A stretch of DNA of 64,000 bases from Actinomycetota bacterium (GCA_030645615.1 JAUSNB010000021.1:1-64000); one strand, 5' to 3'; shown: positions 18,004 to 26,488, counted from the first letter of the stretch. The notes: a model not told the origin generated them from the sequence alone. A program made the numbers and translations.

Positions 18004-19407
18004 ATGGATAGGGAGCCCCGAGCCGCCATCATCTACACGCGAATGTCACTCGACAAGTCCGGGGAAGGCCAGGGCGTCGAGCGCCAGGAGACGGAGTGCA
18101 GGGCCTTATGCAAGCGGCTTGGCTGGGACGTGGTTGCCGTCCACGAGGACAACGACATCAGCGCCATTTCAGGCAAGGCAAGGCCGGGGTGGCAAGCCAC
18201 CTTGCAAGCCCTCTCAGGCGGCGAGGCGAATGCCCTTGTCGGGTGGGCACCCGATCGCTTCATGCGTCGCCCACGGGACTTGGAGGATCTGCTCGACATC
18301 ATCGAAGGGCGCGGGGTCCAAGTCGCGACAGTGACGGCGGGTGCCTACGACCTGTCAACTCCGGGCGGGCGACTATTCGCCCGAACCATGACCGCGTTCG
18401 CGAGGATGGAGACGGACCAGAAGTCCGAACGGCAGAAGGCGCAGGAGAGACAGCGCGCCTATGCAGGCGTGCGACGACAGAGCGGCGCTAGGCCCTTTGG
18501 ATGGCTGCCCGATCGCGTGAACATCGACCCTGTTGAAGGACCCGCCCTACGCCAAGCAATCCTGGACGTGACGCACGGAAAGTCGCTGCGCTCCCTGATA
18601 GCCGAATGGAACGCAGACCCGGCCATGCGCCCGTCACGCGGCGGAGAGTGGCACTACAGCACCATTCGCGAGTTGCTGCAAAGGCCAGCCAACGCTGGCC
18701 TATCCGTCTACCAAGGCGAAGTCGTACCGAACGTCGTAGGCGACTGGCTGCCCATCGTGACCTTGGCCGAGCACGAGGCCATCTGTGCGGTACTCCGCAA
18801 CCCGGCACGGAGACTCAATGCCAGCAGCAAGAAGAAGTACTTTCTCGCGGGCGTAGCACGGTGCGGTGTCTGCGATGCACCGATGAACCGGGCATCAGTC
18901 AACATCCGAGGGAAGTACCGAGCGGTCTACCGATGCCGCAGTGGGGCTAACCACGGCATCCGTTCGGCAGTGCCGATAGATGAGGCTGTCGTAGAGCACG
19001 TCCTAGATCGGCTGAGCAAGCCGGACGCGGCGGACCTCTTCCGCCCTCGGACCAAGAGCGCTACTCGTTCTGCCCTGGCAGAGATTGAGCGGACTCGTGC
19101 CCGACTGACGGAGGTAGAGAAGGACTACGCGGAAGGAACGATCACCGGCGCACAGTTCAAGGCCACTTCGGCTGCACTGGCTGAACGTCTGAGCACCGCG
19201 CAAGCGGCGTTGGCCATCGAGAACCAGCCGAGCATGCCCGAAAGCCTGCGCAAGGTGAACCCGGCCAAGGGGGAAGCCGTTTGGGCTTCCTTGTCGGTGC
19301 CTGACAAGAGCAGCGTGGCCGACGCTCTATTGAGCGTGACCATCTATCCGACGAGTGATCCGGAGTTTGGGTCCCTGCCGTATGGCTGCCTGCTCGAATG
19401 GAAGTAG
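18004..19407 (+). CDS. int: Large serine recombinase (integrase of element 1)
   Basis: 467 residues. The resolvase-type catalytic domain (about 6-150) starts IIYTRMSLDKSGEG with the nucleophile at Ser15, then VERQETECR and VGWAPDRFMRRPRDLEDLL. A recombinase domain (about 165-275) follows. A zinc-ribbon part begins CGVCDAPM and a coiled-coil lies near 350-400. Size and order are those of phage-type large serine integrases, which join attP and attB without duplication and need a directionality factor to excise. It begins 43 bp inside the element, reading inwards. Confidence 0.95.
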   Translation: MDREPRAAIIYTRMSLDKSGEGQGVERQETECRALCKRLGWDVVAVHEDNDISAISGKARPGWQATLQALSGGEANALVGWAPDRFMRRPRDLEDLLDIIEGRGVQVATVTAGAYDLSTPGGRLFARTMTAFARMETDQKSERQKAQERQRAYAGVRRQSGARPFGWLPDRVNIDPVEGPALRQAILDVTHGKSLRSLIAEWNADPAMRPSRGGEWHYSTIRELLQRPANAGLSVYQGEVVPNVVGDWLPIVTLAEHEAICAVLRNPARRLNASSKKKYFLAGVARCGVCDAPMNRASVNIRGKYRAVYRCRSGANHGIRSAVPIDEAVVEHVLDRLSKPDAADLFRPRTKSATRSALAEIERTRARLTEVEKDYAEGTITGAQFKATSAALAERLSTAQAALAIENQPSMPESLRKVNPAKGEAVWASLSVPDKSSVADALLSVTIYPTSDPEFGSLPYGCLLEWK

Positions 19408-19436
19408 ACCGGAGTCTGGACGGATAGCGCCGATGG

Positions 19437-19458
19437 GGGGACTTGTTTTCAAGTCCCC
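19437..19458 (+). terminator. Hairpin terminator after the integrase
   Basis: GGGGACTTG, loop TTTT, CAAGTCCCC: a perfect 9-bp stem, 30 bp after the integrase stop. No U-run follows, so it may be a weak or Rho-aided terminator. The rest of 19408-19665 shows no gene I can support. Confidence 0.65.
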
Positions 19459-19665
19459 GCCCGGTAAACCATTGGCATTCAACAAGTTCTCGCCGTGTCG
19501 AGGGCGCGTGACGGCGGCTTCCCCTAGGGACTGGGAGTAGGTTACAGACATCGCGCTGCGCTTCGCACCGTGAACCGTCATCGACGGAACCCCGCTCGCG
19601 GGGGTGGACCAACACACAGAGGGCTCGGCCTGTCGTGTTCGTCTGACCGAAAGGGAGTAGGCGCA

Positions 19666-19767
19666 GTGCGCAAGATCCGACCTCGGCCACGGCCGACGAC
19701 AACCCATAAGCCGCTAACGCACGAACAGCGGGCCAGACTCTTGGCTGTCATCGGAAGCCACGCATGA
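19666..19767 (+). CDS. Small basic protein, coupled to helicase
   Basis: 33 residues from a GTG with AAGGGAG nine bases upstream. Very basic N-terminus (RKIRPRPRPTTTHKP) and a short helix LTHEQRARLLAVIGSHA. Its stop overlaps the helicase start (ATGA), so the two are translated together. A longer in-frame reading from 19570 has no ribosome site. Function unknown; it could be a helicase accessory or DNA-binding peptide. Confidence 0.6.
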   Translation: MRKIRPRPRPTTTHKPLTHEQRARLLAVIGSHA

Positions 19768-21080
19768 CCGGACCCCGAAAGCCTGACCTGTACCCGCACC
19801 AGAGGGCGGAACTGGCGTTCCTGCTCGACACCCCTCGTGCCCTGCTGCTGTCCGAGACAGGCACCGGCAAGACACCCGTACTGCTGGCCTACGCGGAGGA
19901 CTGCCTACGGCAGGGCCTCACGGTCCTGTGGGTCACCGAGAAGGGCCTTGTGGGACAAGTCATGCGAGAGGCAGCCGTGTGGCTGAACGACGGGACCCCT
20001 AGCCCTGTCGCCTTTGACAAGGCGAAGGCCACTGATCGTTTCCGAGTGGCTACGCACGGTCTCCTTGCTCGACGTGCCGGGAAGCTAAACGCCTTCGGTG
20101 CTGACCTCTTGATCGTGGACGAAGCGCAGATCGTAGGCGGGGGCGGCATCGAGCCGAATGCGGCGACGTACAGGGCCATCCGGGAACTGTCTGAGGCGTC
20201 TACGCGCAGTGTGTTCGCAACCGCTACCCCTGTCGGGACAGCGCACGCCTTCGACCTGCTGGCCCTGCTGGAATGCGCCCAGATACCGGGCTGCCCGTCG
20301 CGGGCCGTGATGGCATCCCAAGCCGAGTACCAGACCGCGACCACGAAGTGGGGAACAGCACAGGTACTCGCCGGGATCACCGATTACGGGCTAGACCTGC
20401 TCATCGCTGCGTTGGCCCGCCATGCCATCAGGACCACCGTCAAGGACACCGGGCAGGCCATGCCTGCCCTCGTGCAGCGCTTCATAGACGTACCCCTCAC
20501 CGGGGAGGATGCGCAGGCGTACGCGGAGGCCGGGGCAATGGTGGGATTGAGGGGTCACCACTACCGGCAATCGGCGTCGAGGTCACCTGACGCGCTCGTG
20601 CCGGCACTCGTCCACAACATGGCAGTAGCGGACAGCCGTGGGCATCGGCACGTGGTGGTGTTCACCGACAACTTCGACTTGTTCGACCCGATCACCGAGA
20701 CCCTACGGTCTTGCGGACGGGACGTGCAGACGATCACCGGGAAAGACACCCCAGCCCAGCGCACGGCAGCGCTCCGCGCCCATGCTGAGGCACCCGCGAG
20801 CGTCCTTGTTGGTACCGGGGCGGTCGAGACAGGGTTAAACATCCAGCACGCATCCCTGCTCGTGTCCGTGGTGCAGTCCTGGAACCCGGCACGGGAGGAA
20901 CAGCGGGAAGGCCGCCTCATCCGGCTCGGCTCCCCACACCGGGAAGTAACGCACCTCGTCATCCGACCTGCTGTTGGTATCGAGGCTCACAAGGTGAACA
21001 GGCATGACCGGAAGCGAGATATAGCCGAACGGGTACTCGGCGCTGTTGGCTCCACCGCTGGCGAGAGGGGTGCAGCGTGA
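19764..21080 (+). CDS. SNF2/superfamily 2 DEAD-like helicase
   Basis: 438 residues. N-terminal Q-like motif YPHQRAELAFLL, Walker A ETGTGKT (31-37), DEAQ box (119-122), motif III TATP (about 153-156). The C-terminal RecA domain has VVVFTDNFDLFDP, GAVETGLNIQHAS and motif VI REEQREGRLIRLG. This is the SNF2-related helicase type often found in actinophages and integrative elements, where it is presumed to act in element replication. There is no nuclease domain. It overlaps the next gene by 4 nt, forming one operon with the ATPase. Confidence 0.88.
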   Translation: MTGPRKPDLYPHQRAELAFLLDTPRALLLSETGTGKTPVLLAYAEDCLRQGLTVLWVTEKGLVGQVMREAAVWLNDGTPSPVAFDKAKATDRFRVATHGLLARRAGKLNAFGADLLIVDEAQIVGGGGIEPNAATYRAIRELSEASTRSVFATATPVGTAHAFDLLALLECAQIPGCPSRAVMASQAEYQTATTKWGTAQVLAGITDYGLDLLIAALARHAIRTTVKDTGQAMPALVQRFIDVPLTGEDAQAYAEAGAMVGLRGHHYRQSASRSPDALVPALVHNMAVADSRGHRHVVVFTDNFDLFDPITETLRSCGRDVQTITGKDTPAQRTAALRAHAEAPASVLVGTGAVETGLNIQHASLLVSVVQSWNPAREEQREGRLIRLGSPHREVTHLVIRPAVGIEAHKVNRHDRKRDIAERVLGAVGSTAGERGAA

Positions 21081-22105
21081 ACCCGCGATTTGAGTTTGTT
21101 GACCTGCTGGACATTGAGTACCGAGACGAGAGCGACCGCTTCCTCATCGACGGCTTGGTTTCAACCTCGGCAACGCTCATCGCCGGCCTTCAAGAGTCCG
21201 GCAAGACGAGTCTTGCAATCCACTTGGTCCACAGCCTGTTATCGGGACAGCCCTTTGCAGGACGACAAGCCAAAGGCGGGCCGCACGTTGTCTGCTGGAT
21301 GGGTTCGGATCCGGATTGGAGGAATGACTTGCGTGACTCCGTACTCAAGGAGTGGCCTGGACGTGATCGTGTTCTGACGCTCACCGAGCCTGCCCAAGAC
21401 CTCCGTAGTACCGACAACGCCACCCTGGTCAACGCCTGGATTGAGTTGGGAACCGATCTGGAGGAACGGGGCGTCACCGTCCTTGTGATCGACAACCTGA
21501 CCGGCTTTGGAGGGTCCCGTGGCCTCAACAAGACGGAGGAATTTACGCCGCTAACGAATGCACTAACGACCATCTGCGACCGAGGCATCGCAGTCATTCT
21601 GATTGCGCACTCGGCCAAGGGGTTCAACGGGACAGGAAACGGGGGTCGCCCTGGGGGCGGCGTCGGTATTCCCGGCTGGCGAAGGGTGGGTCTGGGTATC
21701 AGTGGAGATGGCCGCAGTAAGACTCGGAAGGTTGAGAAGGAGGGCAATCACGGCAAGCCTTTCACGATGAAGTTCACCGAACTCAACCGCTTCTCTTACT
21801 CGCTGGATCCCACCACGGAGGCAGTTCCGGACCCCCCGGGTTCCGCGAACCGCAACGATGAGACCGCGCGGAAACGCGCAGAGGCACTGCTGGACGCTGA
21901 GGCCGAGCACCGTGCGAACCAGACGGCAGCCGGGAAGTGGCTGGCCGAGAATGACCCGGTAGGCGTCCTCACGGGCAATGCCGAATCCGGGCGGACTACC
22001 GTCCGCAACCTGATGAAGCTGGGATGGCTTGGCAAAGCAGACGGAGGCACGGCACTGGTTGCCGGGCATCGCCTGACAACTGAGACTCAGGAGCAAGCCG
22101 CATGA
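21077..22105 (+). CDS. RecA/RepA-like ATPase (AAA_25) with C-terminal winged helix
   Basis: 342 residues from a GTG that overlaps the helicase stop. Walker A GLQESGKTS (37-45), Walker B VTVLVIDNLTGFGG, and the sensor-like stretch AVILIAHSAKGFNGTG. This is the hexameric helicase fold of plasmid RepA and related phage proteins. The last ~60 residues (ANQTAAGKWLAEND, TVRNLMKLGWL) look like a winged helix. It probably loads or drives DNA unwinding in replication of element 1, together with the SNF2 protein. The repeat array that follows may be its target. Confidence 0.82.
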   Translation: MNPRFEFVDLLDIEYRDESDRFLIDGLVSTSATLIAGLQESGKTSLAIHLVHSLLSGQPFAGRQAKGGPHVVCWMGSDPDWRNDLRDSVLKEWPGRDRVLTLTEPAQDLRSTDNATLVNAWIELGTDLEERGVTVLVIDNLTGFGGSRGLNKTEEFTPLTNALTTICDRGIAVILIAHSAKGFNGTGNGGRPGGGVGIPGWRRVGLGISGDGRSKTRKVEKEGNHGKPFTMKFTELNRFSYSLDPTTEAVPDPPGSANRNDETARKRAEALLDAEAEHRANQTAAGKWLAENDPVGVLTGNAESGRTTVRNLMKLGWLGKADGGTALVAGHRLTTETQEQAA

Positions 22106-22254
22106 CCCCGGGGTGGAAGGGGTGGAAGGGTGGAACCCTCCCCCTCTACTACGTATTCACCCCCACCCTTAGTTCCACCCACTACCTGCGGCGGACCGCA
22201 GGGGAGCCGCAAGTACAACCACCTCCCGCGAGGCCGAAGAGCCTCGCGACCTGA
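22102..22254 (+). CDS. Possible small protein overlapping the repeat array
   Basis: A 50-codon frame beginning at the ATG that overlaps the ATPase stop. It opens MTPGWKGWKGG because it runs through three GGGGTGGAA repeats, and ends TGA at 22252-22254. The coupling suggests translation, but the sequence may be open only by chance. No family recognised. Confidence 0.35.
   Translation: MTPGWKGWKGGTLPLYYVFTPTLSSTHYLRRTAGEPQVQPPPARPKSLAT
22110..22180. repeat. Iteron-like GGGGTGGAA array
   Basis: GGGGTGGAA at 22110-22118 and 22119-22127, GGGTGGAA at 22128-22135, and the inverse TTCCACCC at 22173-22180. The array lies directly after the RepA-like gene, so it may be the element's replication origin or a binding site for that ATPase. 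Inference only. Confidence 0.5.
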
Positions 22255-22766
22255 CCTACCTTTCGCCCCGGTGGCGAAGGCGCCGGGGCAGGAACAGACC
22301 TGACCATGCCACCGCCTGCGGCGCTGGCACACCAGACCTCAGCCAAGGCGCTCTCGCCCTGCGGCCTCGATCGCCTCCGAAGATCAACCAGCCCCGGCCT
22401 ACGGACCGGGGCGACCAACCCACTGTGCTAGCCGTCGGGATGCTCCGCATCCCTCCACACGCCCCGGCTCCCTTCAGTCGCCGTGGCAGGAAGGGACCTG
22501 TGCTTGCTGTCGGCATCCTCTGGATGCCTGCGATGCTCCAAGGCTTCGCCTCCGCCTTCGGCTTCGGCTTCGCCGTCGCATCGACTAGGACTCAGACCCC
22601 GCCAACGGACTTAGCCGATGTCCCCGGCACGGTCATTGAGTCCTTATCCGTGACTTGACTACCCCAAGGGACCCGCCCAGCGGAGTCCCTGAGGGACCCG
22701 CGAGAGGTGTCAGAGGCAAGTTCTAGGGTCCTGGGTAACGCAACCTCGACCGCGAAGGAGACCGCC
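22255..22766. other. Non-coding, hairpin-rich stretch
   Basis: No supported gene in 512 bases. It holds several stable hairpins: GCCCCGG/CCGGGGC at 22265-22289, the same arms again at 22391-22412, GGGATGC-TCC-GCATCCC at 22437-22453 and GGCATCC-TCT-GGATGCC at 22512-22528. The last two share the leader CTGTGCT(A/T)GC(C/T)GTCGG and have compensating stem changes. It may encode a structured RNA or REP-like repeats. Confidence 0.6.
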
Positions 22767-22922
22767 GTGAAGGTCAGTGCCTACCACTCGTCCAACCCCA
22801 GCGACCCGGACGTCTACCACGACCATTCGGATTGCCCCTCTGGGCAGCAGATACCGGCGCGGAACCGGGTGCCCGGGGAAGGCGGCTATCGCCGTTGCGT
22901 GCATTGCACCAGCATGGGCTAG
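22767..22922 (+). CDS. Small Cys/His protein
   Basis: 51 residues from the GTG at 22767, preceded by GAAGGAG at 22754-22760. A longer frame upstream lacks this support. DHSDCPSGQQIPARNR is followed by RRCVHCTSM, giving a possible zinc site from one or two histidines and three cysteines. Short proteins with the YH(x)DCPxG start recur in actinobacterial phages and elements; their function is unknown. Confidence 0.6.
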   Translation: MKVSAYHSSNPSDPDVYHDHSDCPSGQQIPARNRVPGEGGYRRCVHCTSMG

Positions 22923-23050
22923 GGCGAACTCCCGCTTTGGGACGGAACCTGCGTAGCATCGCCCGCGTCACTACGGCATCGGGCGAACCTGATCCGCTGG
23001 ACGACAAGCACAACCGTCCAAGGCAGGTACTTCGACTGTTGGGGGCATGA

Positions 23051-23437
23051 ATGGGGAAACCGTCGTCTTTGGCTGTGGCAGCACTCCTGGTCGTAGTGGC
23101 CGGAATGACCACCTCCTGTGGTGTTGTCAGTTACGTAACGGGTATCGAGTTCGAGCCCTACTACAGCGCAGAGCAGAGAGCGGCTTACCGCTCAGCATTA
23201 GAGATCGCCACGAGGCTTGAAGGCATCCCCCCGATTACCGAGGACGAGTGGTCCGACATGTACAAACTGGGCGAGAACATCTGCCAAGGCCTCAAGGAGG
23301 ATGGACTCGCATCTGTGCGGTCTCAACTCGCGGACGGACTCGTTTCCAGCGCGCCAGGCGCATCACCTGAACGCGCTGCGCTCTTCGTCGAGATGTTCAT
23401 CAACGCGGCCACGGCCCAGGGGTCGATGTGTCCGTGA
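23051..23437 (+). CDS. DUF732-like lipoprotein
   Basis: 128 residues. A signal peptide (about 1-22) ends in MTTSC, a lipobox-like sequence, so it is probably a membrane-anchored lipoprotein. The mature part has the DUF732-like helical pattern, with ICQGL near residue 77 and a final cysteine (QGSMCP) that likely pair. DUF732 proteins are secreted small proteins of mycobacteria and relatives with no fixed role. It overlaps the next lipoprotein gene. On a mobile element it may alter the surface of the host. Confidence 0.7.
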   Translation: MGKPSSLAVAALLVVVAGMTTSCGVVSYVTGIEFEPYYSAEQRAAYRSALEIATRLEGIPPITEDEWSDMYKLGENICQGLKEDGLASVRSQLADGLVSSAPGASPERAALFVEMFINAATAQGSMCP

Positions 23438-23895
23438 GTTGGCCCAGGCACTTGCACACTGTCGCCAGTTGTGTCGTTGCCGCCGTCACCCTTTCCTCGT
23501 GCAGCGCCCTCAGCCTCTCCACCAGTGCTGACTCCCTGGAACGAGGCGAATACACCCGTTCTCAGGCACTCGTCTACCGTCAAGTGGCACTCGACTTGCT
23601 AGAAGAAGCGCGTGCTGAGGCACCCGTGCCGGTCGAGACCAGCACGGAGACGGGAAGCGATGAAGACTGGGCGCCATACGAGGTGAGAGCGAAAGCCTTG
23701 TGCGATGACGCCCGCACTCGGGGCTGGGAAGCAGCCCGGGAGGCCTATACCGAGCAAGTCATGGCGTTCTTCCAAGCGCATACCCGATCAGGGCCGCTCA
23801 CTGACAGCGATATCGAGGACTTCATTGCCCCGGCAGTTGAGAACGAAGTGCGCGCCGTGACCGCACCGGGGTCGTTCTGCCCGGACGTTGAGTAG
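23428..23895 (+). CDS. Second lipoprotein, DUF732-like C-terminus
   Basis: 155 residues from a GTG at 23428 (a second GTG is two codons on). Signal peptide with lipobox TLSSC at about residue 25. The mature part holds two cysteines, ALCDDARTRG and GSFCPDVE near the end, with helical sequence between, as in its upstream neighbour. The overlap of 10 nt shows that the pair is co-translated. No enzyme motif. Confidence 0.65.
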   Translation: MSVSWPRHLHTVASCVVAAVTLSSCSALSLSTSADSLERGEYTRSQALVYRQVALDLLEEARAEAPVPVETSTETGSDEDWAPYEVRAKALCDDARTRGWEAAREAYTEQVMAFFQAHTRSGPLTDSDIEDFIAPAVENEVRAVTAPGSFCPDVE

Positions 23896-24090
23896 AAGCA
23901 CTCTCCACACGATCAATTGAAGAACGGTGGTCGGGTGGGAGGAGTCAGAGTCCTACGGGCATAGCCCGAGGCTTGATAGGGAACGCATCCGACCCCGAGT
24001 GCATCCTTCTCGCAGTAGCCTCAGGAGCCGGGACAAAGGCACCCGCCCAGTCAGGTCCAAGTTGACTCTCAAACGGATCGAGGAGCAGCC

Positions 24091-24294
24091 ATGTTCATTC
24101 TGGACAACCTCGACTGGGCAGGGAACTGGGTTGTAGCACTCTGCTACCTGTTCGGCATCCTGTTCGGAGTCATCTTCATTGGCATGATGATCCTGTCCGC
24201 TGCCTACCTCGTGATCGACGCCCTACTCGACTGCATCCCGGCAGTACGGCGGAAGCGGGAGGCCTCCGCTAGGCGTCCCGTGGGCAGTGCCTAG
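24091..24294 (+). CDS. Small membrane protein
   Basis: 67 residues with GAGGAG eight bases before the ATG. Two close hydrophobic segments (about 10-28 and 31-47) and a basic tail (RRKREASARRP). No family recognised. The flanking gaps 23896-24090 and 24295-24518 contain no further gene that I can support. Confidence 0.6.
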   Translation: MFILDNLDWAGNWVVALCYLFGILFGVIFIGMMILSAAYLVIDALLDCIPAVRRKREASARRPVGSA

Positions 24295-24518
24295 ACGGTG
24301 CTTGCCGGTGCAGCCATCGCAGGAATGGCGGCACAGAACTAGGGGGCTGGCATGAGGGACACGGCTGCCCCTCATGCCCTGAAAGATGCTCACGGCCAGT
24401 CGAATACGGCACTGTACTGATGGGTTCTCAGGCCCCACCGACTGCTGAAAGTCGGTCAGTGTGTCTACGCCGCGCCGCAACAACCCGCGATGAACAACAC
24501 CCCCATTAGTATCTCGCC

Positions 24519-25457
24519 ATGGAACCAGGCGCCGGCGATCCCGATGGGGAGTCGAAAGCAGTTGTGACGGGAGATGACGGAACCGCTGCGCCCTTGTATC
24601 GACGGGCTTTGCAGGCAAACACAGGGGACATTACCCGCCAGCGGGTGTTTCCTGCATGGGTGGGTCGACCGGACCACTTGCTCCGTATCGAGAAGTTGGT
24701 GGAAGACGCCCTGGAGCGTGCCTACAACGCGGAACTGGCGCGAGTGGCGCGGCCCGAGCGTGCCACAGCGATGCATGCTGAGCGTTTCCTCAGCTACATG
24801 TTGATGAACAACGAGGTCACGGGCCAAGGGGGGCGGGTCAGGCGAAGGGGCCCCATCGCATCCATCCTCGCCGAGATGGACACGCGCGAGATTGAGTCCG
24901 TGAGACTGGGCAACGCGGACGAATGGGACCGAGGCGGAACGGCGTTGTCGGTCGATGGCTTGTTTGAGGTTCAGAGCGTGCTTGTGCGCTTCGGCAGGGG
25001 CGAATCCGTGGTGCTTGACCCGCGAGGCACTGTGGTTCGTGTCTCCGGTACCGACCCCCTGTGGGTCGGAGGGACTTTCGATGCCCTCGTCACTGAGGTA
25101 AGTAGGGGTGTACCTCGATGGGCCTTCGTATTCCACAGTTGGTTCGCGCTGCTCGTGTCCATCATGTTTGGCACGCTATTGGCTGCCGCAGTTTACGCGT
25201 ACTCCCTTCAGATGCCGGACGTCGCGATGGACGGCGGCGTACCCACCGCCGCCTGGGCAGTAACTATCGGACTACTGGCTGCCGTCGTGGGCATGGTCTT
25301 CGGCAGGTTCACGGCCCTCAACCAAGTAGGTCGTTTCGAGATAGTTGAGGCTGGATCGTCTTCGCGGATCGCGCGGCTGGTGGGAGCAGGGGCTACCATC
25401 GCCGGGCTGGTGTTGGCCATCGCAGGGATCGCGCTCGCGTTCATTCTGCGGGGTTGA
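24519..25457 (+). CDS. Membrane protein of unknown family
   Basis: 312 residues. The first ~205 are soluble and rich in charged residues (for example VEDALERAYNAELARVARPE), without a signal peptide. Three hydrophobic helices follow at about 207-229, 245-262 and 288-310. No motif of an enzyme or channel is seen. No good ribosome site precedes the ATG. It may be an exclusion or host-interaction protein of the element, but this is a guess. Confidence 0.6.
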   Translation: MEPGAGDPDGESKAVVTGDDGTAAPLYRRALQANTGDITRQRVFPAWVGRPDHLLRIEKLVEDALERAYNAELARVARPERATAMHAERFLSYMLMNNEVTGQGGRVRRRGPIASILAEMDTREIESVRLGNADEWDRGGTALSVDGLFEVQSVLVRFGRGESVVLDPRGTVVRVSGTDPLWVGGTFDALVTEVSRGVPRWAFVFHSWFALLVSIMFGTLLAAAVYAYSLQMPDVAMDGGVPTAAWAVTIGLLAAVVGMVFGRFTALNQVGRFEIVEAGSSSRIARLVGAGATIAGLVLAIAGIALAFILRG

Positions 25458-25772
25458 CGTCAACTCGTGCCGTTGCTTACCGACCTGCAATGCGACAGTG
25501 ATTAAACGTCACTACTGGTGCAGGGGCAATGGGCAGCCCTTTGCATCATCGGATTTCTAGGAAAATCCGAGGACGGGTTATATATATGTAGGCGCTCGCG
25601 TCGTTAACATGGTGGGGTTGGTGTCTGACCCGCGACGACACTGGGCCGCTGGCCGGGAAGCACCCTGTCAAGGCTTCTCAACACCCCGTGGCGGGGCCAC
25701 ACGGCACACGCCCGGAAGCGACGACGGACACCATTACAGGGCGGCAGGCGCCCTCAGGTGCGTGGGTAGGTA
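25458..25772. other. Intergenic stretch of element 1 with an AT-rich site
   Basis: 315 bases with no supported gene. It holds a hairpin CGGATTT-CTAGGA-AAATCCG at 25550-25569, then the only notable AT run of the element (TTATATATATG near 25578-25588). It could be a promoter, a terminator or an origin; I cannot decide. Confidence 0.4.
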
Positions 25773-26039
25773 CTACTCGGGGAGTGGCACCGCCTGCCAC
25801 TCGTCCCACGCCAGAGAGCCGGTCAGGCCTAGGTTGTCGTCGGCTACCTCGATACTGCCGCACCAGGGGTCATCGAAACCCATTCCGAAGATGATTGCCA
25901 TCATGTGGAAGAAGCGGGCTTCGTCAAGGGCGCAAAGCCACCACGGGTAGACCGTCCACGCGCACGAGCCGTCCTCGGCTACGTGTATCTCGTATTCGTC
26001 CGTGGCCACGGCCACGACCATGCCCTCGTGAGGCGTCAC
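25773..26039 (-). CDS. Small acidic protein near the right end of element 1
   Basis: 88 residues from a GTG with AAGGAG seven bases upstream. Rich in Trp, Asp and Glu (CAWTVYPWWLCALDEARFF, SLAWDEWQAVPLPE). It faces the right att site and is the only minus-strand gene of the element. Place and size would suit a directionality factor or an anti-restriction protein, but no family is recognised, so this is only a suggestion. Confidence 0.6.
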   Translation of the reverse strand: MTPHEGMVVAVATDEYEIHVAEDGSCAWTVYPWWLCALDEARFFHMMAIIFGMGFDDPWCGSIEVADDNLGLTGSLAWDEWQAVPLPE

Positions 26040-26166
26040 ATCGATTCTCCTTCTCGGACTTTGACCGTCCGCTCATCCGTATCCTGTTCACTCAGACCTC
26101 CACCGAGCACCCGTCGTTCCCTCGCGATCGGGGCAATTGAAGGTCTCTTGTATTGCCCTTCCTCAC

Positions 26167-26177
26167 AGTCCGGGTTC
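26167..26177. repeat. Attachment core of element 1, right
   Basis: Second exact copy of AGTCCGGGTTC. Element DNA lies to the left and the tadA middle piece to the right. The arm CTTGTATTGCC (26147-26157) is the inverse, 10 of 11, of GGCACTACAAG at 17977-17987 beside the left core. Confidence 0.88.
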
Positions 26178-26437
26178 TGCAGACGCAGCTCGAACACTTC
26201 CTCGCAGGTGATGATGCGCTCGTGCCCGGGCACGGCCCCGAGCAGCGCATTGACGAAGGTGGTCTTGCCAGCCTGCGTGCCGCCCGCGACGACGATGTTG
26301 AGGCCGCGCACGACGGCTGCGTCGAGGAACCCGGCCGCCGCGCCGGTGAGCATTCCTCGATCCACAAGCGGCCCGATGCTGGCTGCGCGAAGGACGAAGC
26401 GACGAACGTTCACGGCCCAGTGCTTCCGAGTGATGTC

Positions 26438-26443
26438 GGGGAT
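26438..26443. repeat. Attachment core of element 2, left
   Basis: GGGGAT, shared with 32646-32651. The left flank is tadA (reading IPDITRKHW on the minus strand) and the right flank is element DNA. The short core fits a serine integrase. Confidence 0.8.
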
Positions 26444-26488
26444 CCCCACTAGTTCTTAAGCACACCCCACTGGTCTCACCTCCAAGAT

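Larger units (their letters stand above)
17961..26177. mobile_element. Integrative element 1 (serine integrase, about 8.2 kb)
   Basis: Bounded by the 11-bp direct repeat AGTCCGGGTTC and inserted in tadA. It carries the integrase at the left end, then a 33-codon gene, a SNF2-type helicase, a RecA/RepA-like ATPase, a hairpin-rich stretch, a zinc-ribbon-like small protein, two lipoproteins, two membrane proteins and a small minus-strand gene. There are no capsid, terminase, relaxase or FtsK-type transfer genes. Base composition is visibly less GC-rich than the flanks. I infer an integrative replicating element or satellite, not a full phage. Confidence 0.88.
26167..26443 (-). pseudogene. tadA: tadA/cpaF pilus ATPase, middle piece (second of three)
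   Basis: About 90 residues of TadA/CpaF. DITRKHWAVNVRRFVLR is followed by the Walker A loop GGTQAGKTTFVNALLGAVP and HERIITCEEVFELRL. Upstream it meets element 2 at GGGGAT; downstream it meets element 1 at AGTCCGGGTTC. A GTG supplied by element 2 (26449) and a stop inside element 1 (26036) leave an open frame of 137 codons, so a stray fragment with Walker A but no Walker B could be made. Confidence 0.93.

Noticed and set aside
22832-23050. 72-codon frame
   Set aside because: It overlaps the better-supported 22767 gene and has no ribosome site.
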